Source of the DNA: Streptosporangiaceae bacterium
GTDB lineage: Bacteria; Actinomycetota; Actinomycetes; Streptosporangiales; Streptosporangiaceae
Direction: 5' to 3'
DNA: 12,360 nucleotides
NCBI GenBank assembly: GCA_030052355.1
Contig: JASIGS010000087.1
Span: forward strand, 1 to 12,360
Shown here: positions 6,802 through 12,315 of the stretch, piece after piece
Numbering within the stretch: the stretch's first letter is position 1
Layout: each line of letters starts with the position of its first letter
Made by a program: the position numbers and the translations under genes
The notes under the pieces: generated by a model
What the model saw: the letters and a program-made list of their open reading frames with translations, nothing else
Database searches by the model: none
What the model was told of the DNA's origin: nothing

Positions 6802-7401
6802 TTATCGCCTGGGGCGGCGCTGCCTGATCTTGATATAGCCGTGTACAGGGTGCCCGGTTACGATGACGGTCGGCGCGCCTGGGGCCGCGGTTTCGGCGGC
6901 CTTATTGCTGATGTGCGACGTTCCGGTGCTGGACGGACTGATCCGGGCTGCCCAGCCGTGAGGGAGGATCAGCCGGATCCGCCCGCTGCGGGTCTCCGCC
7001 TCGACCGCGACCTCGCGGTGCATGCACGTTGCCTGCGTGAAGTCGATCGTGATGAAGCCGGTTGTACTTTTGGCGGTAATCTGCCGCGGAACGGTCCAGC
7101 GACCTGATTGCTTGAGGTTGGGCGCGGTGGTGTTGAGAACGAGTGTTTCGGGTTCCGGGACGGTGACATGCTGCGGCATGGAAGCGTGCTGGGCGGGCAG
7201 GTCTGTCACCAAGTCCGAGAGCTGGCCATAGGTTTTCGCGGTCAGGGCCTTGCCGAGCCGGTCGTCGAATTCCTCGAAGCTGATGCGGCCTTCGGCGGCG
7301 GACGTCCTCAGCGTTTCGGCGACGGCCTCCCTGTCGGCGTCCGCCGCACGGGTCGCGCCGACAGTGCCCGAGGGAGATGGTGGCTGCTCCGCACTGGTCA
7401 T
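6802..7401 (-). CDS. DUF1707 (SHOCT-like) domain protein with C-terminal beta region
   Basis: A 199-residue protein of unknown function, a family common in actinomycetes. Residues ~17-67 are the DUF1707 domain (RAADADREAVAETLRTSAAE, then GRISFEEFDDRLGKALTAKT and YGQLSDLVTDLP). The second half (~90-190) is beta-rich with SGRWTVPRQITAKSTTGFIT, IDFTQATCMHREVAVEAETR and IRLILPHGWAARIS, like DUF1707 proteins whose tail resembles DUF4097/DUF2154 beta folds. No transmembrane segment or signal peptide is seen. The start at ATG 7401 is preferred over ATG 7407 because a TATAGT -10 ends exactly 7 bases upstream, consistent with a leaderless message; there is no Shine-Dalgarno sequence. A longer frame back to 7623 has no domain content. 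The stop TAA (6802-6804) abuts the integrase remnant. Confidence 0.82.
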   Translation of the reverse strand: MTSAEQPPSPSGTVGATRAADADREAVAETLRTSAAEGRISFEEFDDRLGKALTAKTYGQLSDLVTDLPAQHASMPQHVTVPEPETLVLNTTAPNLKQSGRWTVPRQITAKSTTGFITIDFTQATCMHREVAVEAETRSGRIRLILPHGWAARISPSSTGTSHISNKAAETAAPGAPTVIVTGHPVHGYIKIRQRRPRR

Positions 7402-7408
7402 GAACATG

Positions 7409-7429
7409 ACTATATGGCGCCCCGGGCGC
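7409..7429 (-). promoter_or_regulatory. -10 box for a leaderless DUF1707 transcript, with overlapping dyad
   Basis: On the minus strand TATAGT (7414-7409) lies 7 bases before ATG 7401. Immediately upstream, in the -10/-35 spacer, is a perfect dyad GCGCCC-C-GGGCGC (7417-7429 on plus), a possible repressor site. No clear -35 is visible. Confidence 0.5.
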
Positions 7430-7570
7430 GGGACGATGCAGCTGCTACTGCTCGCTGCCGACGGCCTGCACATCAGAAGATCGAGCAGATGGACTTGCGA
7501 GCGTCGCACGTCGCCCTCGGGTGATACTGCCGATAGTGGTGAAGCTCGACGCGAGCCCTCCCGAGCCGTT

Positions 7571-7589
7571 GTCGTGCCCGCTACGTGCC
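7571..7589 (+). repeat. Spaced repeat GTCGTGCC-N3-TACGTGCC, copy 1 (island 1)
   Basis: CGTGCC occurs twice, 11 bases apart (7573 and 7584). The same arrangement, matching 16 of 19 bases, occurs in island 2 (8603-8621). Both copies lie about 115-120 bp before their island's distal att copy. This could be recombinase arm sites or a leftover of a shared integrase 3' end. Confidence 0.5.
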
Positions 7590-7644
7590 CGATCGGACAG
7601 CAATACGCGGCTCCTGGCGTCACTCACGAGCAAGATGCGAGTGA

Positions 7645-7670
7645 GGTGACCTGCAACCGCGCTGGTCACC
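7645..7670. repeat. Inverted repeat just inside the att copy 2 boundary
   Basis: GGTGACC (7645-7651) and GGTCACC (7664-7670) form a perfect 7-bp dyad around a 12-base spacer, 15 bases before att copy 2. It has no run of T and no gene ending at it, so an att-arm or protein-binding role is more plausible than a terminator. Confidence 0.4.
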
Positions 7671-7684
7671 AGAGTGGCAGTCTT

Positions 7685-7733
7685 AGCCTTCCAAGCTGGT
7701 CATGAGGGTTCGATTCCCTTCGCCCGCTCCACC
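7685..7733 (+). repeat. att core copy 2 (tRNA-Gly 3' half)
   Basis: 49 bases identical to 6147-6195, including the CCACC after the acceptor stem. It lacks the tRNA 5' half, so it cannot be a tRNA. It forms the junction between the two tandem mini-islands. Confidence 0.92.
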
Positions 7734-7772
7734 GGCCCGAACCGGCGTGCAGTCTCGCGACCGGCTATTTAG

Positions 7773-8498
7773 CTAGTCCTTACTCAGCGCTCCGAACGGC
7801 CGCACCTCCAGCAGACCGCCTCGGGCCATCGGGTGCCTGGCCGCGGCCTCTATGGCTTCGTCGAGGTCAGCGCAGTCAAGCACGTCGAAGCCGACGACCT
7901 GCTCTTTCGTCTCCGCGAACGGACCGTCCGTCACAATGACCTGATCATCCCGTACCCGGACGCTGCGGGCAGTGCCCGGCAGCGCCAATTCGCTGCCGAA
8001 CAGGCGGACGCCCCGGCCGTCCAGGTCGGCGACCCACGAATCGACTGGCTCCATGCGGTCGAGGCCTCCTGGATCCGCCGCCGGGGCTGTGCAGACAAGC
8101 AGCATGTATCTGGTCTTGCCCGCGTCCGGCTCGGGCACTGGCCCCGGCGGTAGTTCCACTCGGGAGCCGTCGGCCAGGGCCCGCACCTCGCTGGGCCCGA
8201 ACAAGGAAGAGGGGTGTTTCGCGGTCCAGCTCACCGCCTCATCCAGGCTCTTGCATTCGAGCAGGTCGTAACCCGCGATCTGCTCTTTCGTCTCCGCGAA
8301 CGGCCCGTCGGTGACGAGGAGCTGCCCGCTCCTGACTCTGACCGTGGTGGCTTCCGCGGGCGATTCGAGCGGGTAGCCCGCACGGTTGACCCCGGCGCGG
8401 ATCGTCTCGTCCAGCCAGGAGGTGAGGGTGGCCCAGTGTTCGTCACCCCAGGTACCGGGGCTGTCGGGGTCGGCCGTGTGGAGCACCAGGTACTGCAT
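7773..8498 (-). CDS. Tandem YCII/DGPF-domain protein
   Basis: A 241-residue soluble protein made of two YCII-related domains. Domain 1 is residues ~1-107 (MQYLVLHTADPDSP ... VTDGPFAETKEQIAGYDLLE) and domain 2 ~130-236 (RYMLLVCTAPAADP ... VTDGPFAETKEQVVGFDVLD). The DGPF motif that names the family lies at 64-67 and 191-194. The two copies are parallel, suggesting internal duplication giving a pseudo-dimeric ferredoxin-like fold. Start ATG 8498 follows GGAGGAG with 7 bases between; a longer frame to 8612 has no domain content. The biochemical role is unknown. In actinomycetes these genes usually lie directly upstream of an ECF sigma factor gene; here the expected downstream place is taken by the att copy 2 junction, 39 bp after the stop. 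The gene appears to have been captured or cut off from that partner. Confidence 0.9.
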   Translation of the reverse strand: MQYLVLHTADPDSPGTWGDEHWATLTSWLDETIRAGVNRAGYPLESPAEATTVRVRSGQLLVTDGPFAETKEQIAGYDLLECKSLDEAVSWTAKHPSSLFGPSEVRALADGSRVELPPGPVPEPDAGKTRYMLLVCTAPAADPGGLDRMEPVDSWVADLDGRGVRLFGSELALPGTARSVRVRDDQVIVTDGPFAETKEQVVGFDVLDCADLDEAIEAAARHPMARGGLLEVRPFGALSKD

Positions 8499-8602
8499 CG
8501 TTGTTCTCCTCCATCTGTAGCAGCTCCCGAGGCATCTTCCTGCCGGTTCACTTCGACGACGAACGGCATTACGCCAGATGGACCAGCTCGACCGGAAACG
8601 AG

Positions 8603-8621
8603 GTCGTGCCACATACGTGCC
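8603..8621 (+). repeat. Spaced repeat GTCGTGCC-N3-TACGTGCC, copy 2 (island 2)
   Basis: CGTGCC at 8605 and 8616, the same 11-base spacing as at 7573/7584. The outer GT and inner TA are also shared. It lies 121 bases before the start of att copy 3. Confidence 0.5.
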
Positions 8622-8725
8622 ACGCGTAGCGAGCGACAGCGGTCAACTGCGGCGACCCGCGGCGAGTTCACGTCCTCGACCAGCAACTAGGCCTGCCCAG
8701 GTCAGATGAGATCCGGTCTCCCGAA

Positions 8726-8767
8726 CTTCCAAGCTGGTCATGAGGGTTCGATTCCCTTCGCCCGCTC
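8726..8767 (+). repeat. att core copy 3 (distal tRNA-Gly 3' end)
   Basis: 42 bases identical to 6150-6191, from CTTCCAAGCTGG to CGCCCGCTC, then diverging where copies 1 and 2 encode CCACC. This is probably the original chromosomal 3' end of tRNA-Gly displaced by the insertions. The 244 bases that follow (8768-9011) contain no gene I can support. Confidence 0.88.
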
Positions 8768-9011
8768 TCACGAGAGTCTCTGTGACGGATTGACGCCGGC
8801 CTGCCAGAGGTCTTGTTCATTCGGCCGGCGATACGCCGGACAAAGCCATCCTCCTTGACCCGGACCGCCGATTCTTAACTACGCGGGCATTGCTCCGCGA
8901 TGGCTTCGCCGGCCTAGACCCGGCACCCACTTGCAAGGATTCGGCGCCTGCGAGGAAGACGGGCGAAGAGCAGGTATGCGTCGCGGGCAGCCCGGCACCT
9001 GAAGCGGTAAC

Positions 9012-10373
9012 TCAGCCCGACCGGGCCTTGAGCAGGTCGTGGAGTTGCTGAGTCACCGGATCGTGCCACCTGGTGGCGAAATACACGCGCAGCGTAGCCT
9101 CAGCGTCGGCGTGGAGCATCTGGTCCCGGATGGACGGGTCGGCACCGCGCTCCAGGAGCAAGCGGGCCACCTCTAGCTGACTGTGCATGATCGCCCAGTG
9201 CAGGCCGGTCCGCCCGAAGTAGGCCGCGACGTCGGGGCTGACGCCGAGGTCAAGGAACCAGCGCACGACCTCGGTCCGGCCGTGCTGGCAGGCGTGGACG
9301 AACGCTTCGGCGATGATCTCCTCCGGATCGTTGGTCGCCGGGATCGGGGGCGGGAAAGGCCCGAAGTCGGCGGGGTTGGGGCGCGAGGCCGCAGCCTCCG
9401 GCCGCAGCCTGCCGTCTGCATCGAAACAGGCCCGCACAAGATCCAGCCGGCCGCACGCGGCATAGGTCCAGAGCGCCGGAGGGACAATCCCGTTTCCGGC
9501 GAGCAGGTCGACGACCTGCGTGCTGCCAAGGTAGATGGCGTACTCCAATGGGGTGGCGCCCAGCGTCCGGGTGCCTGGATCGGCGCCGGCGGCGAGCAGC
9601 AGCCGCACATACTCCACCCGGTTGAAGGTGGCGGCCCGGGTAAGCGGGAGGTCCAGATCGGTGGCCTTGCCGATCAGCAGCTCGACTGCGGCGCGCGGTA
9701 CGCCGAGCTCCTCGCCGAGCCGGACACCGGGGATCGCCTCGTGGGTGGCGAGCATCTGCAGCAGGGTGTCGGCCTGCCCGGCGGCTAGCTGGGCCAGCCG
9801 GCCGGTGTCGCCGTCCAGCAGGGCTTCGGCCTCCGGGCGCAGGCGCCGCTGCTTCTCCTGGCGTTCGTCGAGATCGCGCCGGGATTTCTCGGCGCCCGCC
9901 ACGAGCTCCCGCCAGGTCCGGAAGCCGAGCTCCCGGGCTATGATCAGCCGCGCGTCACGAAGCTCGGCGGCCGAGCCGTCGGCAGCGGCGGAGTCCCGGG
10001 GCACATAGGCCCGCAACCGTCGCAGCGCGCCCAGGTCGTTGCGGCGCAGGTCGGTGAGCAGGGCGTCGGCCATCGAGGCGTACGTGCCCGGCCCCATTCC
10101 GTGCAGGCGAGAGACCGGCCGGTCATCGCTGGTACTCCCGCTCTGGATGTGCGCGCAGAACTCGGCCCAGGTCCGGAATCCGTGTTCCTGGGTGAGTACG
10201 AACTGGGCGTCGCTGAGCAGGAACCGCTCGGCGGCGCGGTCCCCCAGCACGTCAGCCGCCCGCGCCTGGGCGGCCACATCGCCCGCTTCGTACGTGTGCT
10301 GCAGGTGCTTGGCCTGCTTCCGGTAGTACTGCAGGTTCGGATGGGCCGGCAGCTCGAAGTGACGATCGGGCAT
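9012..10373 (-). CDS. Ankyrin-repeat protein with two N-terminal helical repeats
   Basis: A 453-residue cytoplasmic protein with no signal peptide or membrane helix. Start ATG 10373 follows AAGGAGG with 5 bases between; the longer frame to 10535 is rejected. Two related N-terminal modules end DAQFVLTQEHGFRTWAEF (~56-72) and DARLIIARELGFRTWREL (~140-157), a pattern known from bacterial ankyrin proteins. A charged linker lies at ~164-182. Ankyrin units follow at ~242-270 (LTRAATFNRVEYVRLLLAAG), ~271-300 (GATPLEYAIYLGSTQVVDLL), ~353-382 (AFVHACQHGRTEVVRWFLDL) and ~388-416 (GRTGLHWAIMHSQLEVARLL). A proline-rich insert at ~330-350 separates the pairs. It should be a protein-binding scaffold; the partner is unknown. 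It follows fic in the same direction after 215 bp and probably has its own promoter (10507-10535). Confidence 0.9.
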   Translation of the reverse strand: MPDRHFELPAHPNLQYYRKQAKHLQHTYEAGDVAAQARAADVLGDRAAERFLLSDAQFVLTQEHGFRTWAEFCAHIQSGSTSDDRPVSRLHGMGPGTYASMADALLTDLRRNDLGALRRLRAYVPRDSAAADGSAAELRDARLIIARELGFRTWRELVAGAEKSRRDLDERQEKQRRLRPEAEALLDGDTGRLAQLAAGQADTLLQMLATHEAIPGVRLGEELGVPRAAVELLIGKATDLDLPLTRAATFNRVEYVRLLLAAGADPGTRTLGATPLEYAIYLGSTQVVDLLAGNGIVPPALWTYAACGRLDLVRACFDADGRLRPEAAASRPNPADFGPFPPPIPATNDPEEIIAEAFVHACQHGRTEVVRWFLDLGVSPDVAAYFGRTGLHWAIMHSQLEVARLLLERGADPSIRDQMLHADAEATLRVYFATRWHDPVTQQLHDLLKARSG

Positions 10374-10506
10374 CGCAGCCTCCTTCGTCGCCGAGGTCCG
10401 CTTGCCCGGCCGGAAAGAGGCTGGTCGTGTCCGGTGCGCTGACGTTGCTGCTCGAGGTGGGAAGATCCCTGTCCGCGGACTGGCAGCGTCCTCGCACGCT
10501 CCATCC

Positions 10507-10535
10507 ACATTAATGACCGGCTCTGCGCGAAACAA
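10507..10535 (-). promoter_or_regulatory. Candidate promoter of the ankyrin gene
   Basis: On the minus strand TTGTTT (10535-10530), a 17-base spacer, then TAATGT (10512-10507). Transcription would begin near 10500, leaving a leader of about 125 bases before ATG 10373. It lies in the fic-ankyrin gap, so the two genes need not form one operon. Confidence 0.45.
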
Positions 10536-10588
10536 CCGCCAGAACGATCGCGCGCAAGAGCCAACTTCGTGACTGCGGACGCCGACGG

Positions 10589-11596
10589 CTACGGCGGTCG
10601 CCGATGTCCCTTGGTGCGCCGGTACTCCTGGACGGCCTTGCGGCTGCTGCGCCAGATGCCGTCCGACCCCTGAATTGCATCCAGGCGACCACGCTGCGCT
10701 GCCTGCCGAAGGGCTGCCAGCGAGAATTCCCTGTCGACGAGCGTAGCCAACGGCACCAGTCGCGCCGGTCCTGCAAGGGACGGGACGACGAAGCGGTTGA
10801 GGTTGTCGTACATCGCGCGGGCCAGAATCTCGCCGAGAGGGCCATAGTCGCCCGTGTCGGCTTTCTGCATGGCGGTCAGGTAGCCGGGTCTCTGTTGCTT
10901 CAGCACTATGACCGGGGGATATCCGAGCCTCACCAACAGAAGGTTCAGCAGCAAGCGTCCGGCTCGCCCGTTGCCGTCGATGAATGGATGGATCCTCTCG
11001 AAGCTGTCGTGCAGCCGCGCAAGTTTCTCCGGAAGTGGCTCTGCACCGTCGTTGCCGAACCCGGCCGCGTTGACCTCATCGACCCAGTCTTGGATCCGCG
11101 CCGGGACTAGCGGCCACAAAGGAGGTGTCATGCCGCGTCCGAAGGGGTGTATGTCATGTTCGCGGAACATGCCAGGTCCCTCGCGGTCGGTTGCGTCGGG
11201 ATGAGGCGCGACCAACCAGACTGGCGCCATTGCGAGCGCATGGACCTGGCGGATCTCCTGAATCGAGACGAGCCCGGCGGTGCGCCAGTCACCGGGATCG
11301 ACGGCATTGGCGTAGACCCACCGGGCCGCGGTGGCGTATCCCTGTACCTCCATGTATTCCTTAAGAGGCTTTGCGCCCACCGCACGGCCCTTCTCCAGGA
11401 GCGCCTCAACTTCGCGCAGGACCAGGGTGTTGCCTTCAAGGGCGGTCGAGTGATGTGCCTCCAGATGCCAGATGTCGGACCAGACGTACTCTGACTCTTT
11501 CGGGGAAGGCAGACCTCCGAGGCGCTCGTTGAGTTCCGCGATGGCCGCTTCAAGTCGTGCGTAGACCGTGGCACGAGACGGCCGACCTCGGGCCAC
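10589..11596 (-). CDS. Fic-domain protein, class II self-inhibited (AMP transferase), with C-terminal helix-turn-helix
   Basis: A 335-residue Fic enzyme. Fic proteins usually transfer AMP from ATP to a Ser/Thr/Tyr hydroxyl of a target protein. The active-site motif HPFIDGNGRAGR (203-214) is a perfect HPFx(D/E)GNGRxxR with catalytic His203. The N-terminal inhibitory helix carries (S/T)xxxEGN as STALEGN (50-56); its Glu54 should block ATP gamma-phosphate binding, which defines class II. Residues ~288-327 (FSLAALRQAAQRGRLDAIQG, then DGIWRSSRKAVQEYRR) look like a winged/excisionase-type helix-turn-helix. GTG 11596 is chosen as start because GGGGAGG sits 6 bases upstream and family members begin near RGRPSRATVYARLEAA. 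The in-frame ATG 11674 would place the operator repeats inside the gene. No separate antitoxin is needed or seen. Target protein unknown. Confidence 0.93.
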   Translation of the reverse strand: MARGRPSRATVYARLEAAIAELNERLGGLPSPKESEYVWSDIWHLEAHHSTALEGNTLVLREVEALLEKGRAVGAKPLKEYMEVQGYATAARWVYANAVDPGDWRTAGLVSIQEIRQVHALAMAPVWLVAPHPDATDREGPGMFREHDIHPFGRGMTPPLWPLVPARIQDWVDEVNAAGFGNDGAEPLPEKLARLHDSFERIHPFIDGNGRAGRLLLNLLLVRLGYPPVIVLKQQRPGYLTAMQKADTGDYGPLGEILARAMYDNLNRFVVPSLAGPARLVPLATLVDREFSLAALRQAAQRGRLDAIQGSDGIWRSSRKAVQEYRRTKGHRRPP

Positions 11597-11612
11597 GGCG
11601 AGCCTCCCCAAC

Positions 11613-11649
11613 TTGATACACCTAACGAGTAGCCAATCTATCTTATCAA
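11613..11649 (-). promoter_or_regulatory. Operator-like repeat 2 upstream of fic
   Basis: A 37-bp unit (minus strand) starting TTGATAAG and ending TGTATCAA, so its ends are inverted repeats of each other (TTGATA/TATCAA). It matches the unit at 11661-11697 at 28 of 37 positions, including a central GGCTAC/AGCTAC. It ends 16 bases before the fic GTG, at the ribosome binding site, where a bound protein would block expression. Confidence 0.65.
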
Positions 11650-11660
11650 AAGGGCCGTTG

Positions 11661-11697
11661 TTGATACAGCTCAACCGTAGCTAATTGAACTTATCAA
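11661..11697 (-). promoter_or_regulatory. Operator-like repeat 1 upstream of fic
   Basis: The second 37-bp unit, same orientation, start-to-start distance 48 bp from the other. TTGATAAG and TGTATCAA ends are fully conserved. The AT-rich patch 11600-11700 contrasts sharply with the surrounding DNA and most likely holds the fic promoter, though I cannot fix a -10/-35 pair in it. Confidence 0.65.
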
Positions 11698-11811
11698 CAG
11701 CGCTTCACCGTGGCCCTCGCTTCTCCAGGCGGACAAAGCCACCCCCGGGCCACGCACGGGCCACAAGCCACGGCGATGCTGCCCCGCCGCCGCGCTGGGC
11801 AGGTGAGGCTC

Positions 11812-11913
11812 CTAGGCGCCCGGTAGTGGGTCATCGGGCGGGAAAGGCTCGGCCAGCGACTGGACCGGCTCGTCAAGCAGGTGGGCGATCACGTTGAGTA
11901 CCGCTAAACGCAC
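11812..11913 (-). pseudogene. Short coding remnant (33 codons), unidentified
   Basis: A minus-strand frame from GTG 11913 to TAG 11812-11814 reads RLAVLNVIAHLLDEPVQSLA then EPFPPDDPLPGA. The amphipathic helix plus acidic/proline tail looks like genuine protein, somewhat like the N-terminal part of small RelE/ParE-like toxins, but this is weak. There is no ribosome binding site and an in-frame TAG lies just upstream. The rest of 11698-12015 contains nothing else I can support apart from the hairpin at 11943-11967. Confidence 0.25.
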
Positions 11914-11942
11914 TGACGCGGGCTAGGCTTCGATCTCTGACC

Positions 11943-11967
11943 ACGTGTCCCCGGGAGCTGGACACGT
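11943..11967. terminator. Hairpin downstream of the HEAT gene (terminator or operator)
   Basis: ACGTGTCC (11943-11950) and GGACACGT (11960-11967) form a perfect 8-bp stem around 9 bases. It lies 49 bp past the stop of the minus-strand HEAT/coiled-coil gene, which suits a terminator, but no U run follows. A dyad binding site is the alternative. Confidence 0.4.
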
Positions 11968-12015
11968 CTACTCACGCCCGATGCCCCATGCCTGCGCAAG
12001 CTCCTCCCCCGTCTA

Positions 12016-12315
12016 TCAGGGCCCGCCGTTCTCTGGACCGCTGAACGCCTTGATTCGGCGGAGGGCCTCCGCGCGGACGGCGGCCAGCCGGAACACGCGC
12101 AGTTCGGCCCTCAAGGCGTCGAGCTCGTGCTCGAGGGACTAGTGGCTCGCGGCCCAGCAGTGTAAGCATCCGGCTGGCAACCTCCTCGCGGATGAACGGG
12201 GAGGGGTCGTGCTCCAGCCGGTCGGCCAGCGCGGGCACAGTCCGCGGATTGCCCTCCGCGGCCAGTACGCCTCCGGGTCTTGCTGGGCCAGGTCATCGAG
12301 CCCTGCTTGCGTCAT
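12016..12315 (-). pseudogene. Small HEAT-like/coiled-coil protein gene with two compensating frameshifts
   Basis: Three minus-strand segments line up into one ~99-residue protein. Frame A starts at ATG 12315: MTQAGLDDLAQQDPEAY. Frame B (12262-12140): AAEGNPRTVPALADRLEHDP then SPFIREEVASRMLTLLGREPL. Frame A again (12138-12016): SLEHELDALRAELRVFRLAA then VRAEALRRIKAFSGPENGGP, stop TGA. One base appears missing near 12263-12264 and one extra near 12139, so the frame is lost and then regained. The middle part has the helix pattern of a HEAT repeat (VPALADRL ... IREEVASRML) and the last part is a heptad coiled coil. Without the repair, frame A meets TAG at 12139-12141. It may be a real pseudogene or base-calling error. 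Function unknown; no clear ribosome binding site. Confidence 0.5.

Larger units (their letters stand above)
6196..7733. mobile_element. Mini-island 1 at tRNA-Gly (about 1.54 kb, no working integrase)
   Basis: Bounded by exact 49-bp direct repeats of the tRNA-Gly 3' end (6147-6195 and 7685-7733; repeat period 1,538 bp). Contents, all on the minus strand: an XRE antitoxin-like gene (6316-6615), an internal scrap of tyrosine integrase (6638-6799) and a DUF1707 gene (6802-7401). At 7402-7684, 283 bases without a gene hold the DUF1707 promoter, a spaced repeat (7571-7589) and an inverted repeat (7645-7670). Tandem tRNA 3' repeats flanking foreign genes are the established mark of integrative elements. 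The element is either a decayed remnant or a satellite moved by a recombinase encoded elsewhere. Confidence 0.75.
7734..8767. mobile_element. Mini-island 2 (about 1.04 kb, one gene, no integrase)
   Basis: Lies between att copy 2 and att copy 3 (repeat period 1,038 bp). Its only clear gene is the double YCII-domain protein (7773-8498, minus). The 227 bases from 8499 to 8725 hold no gene I can support, only the spaced repeat at 8603-8621. No recombinase or recombinase remnant was found, so mobility would need an enzyme from elsewhere. Confidence 0.65.

Noticed and set aside
8231..8686. Minus-strand frame overlapping the YCII gene in another frame
   Set aside because: Arg/Ser-rich, no domain; the YCII frame has two DGPF motifs and GGAGG in front of its ATG.
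6120..8767. CRISPR array
   Set aside because: Three repeats spaced more than 1 kb apart and matching a tRNA end are att sites, not CRISPR repeats; no short-period repeat array occurs anywhere in the window.
8768..9011. Possible coding sequence after att copy 3 (peptide with AILLDPDRRFLTTRALLRDG)
   Set aside because: An in-frame stop lies just upstream, there is no start with a ribosome binding site, and the peptide resembles nothing I recognise.
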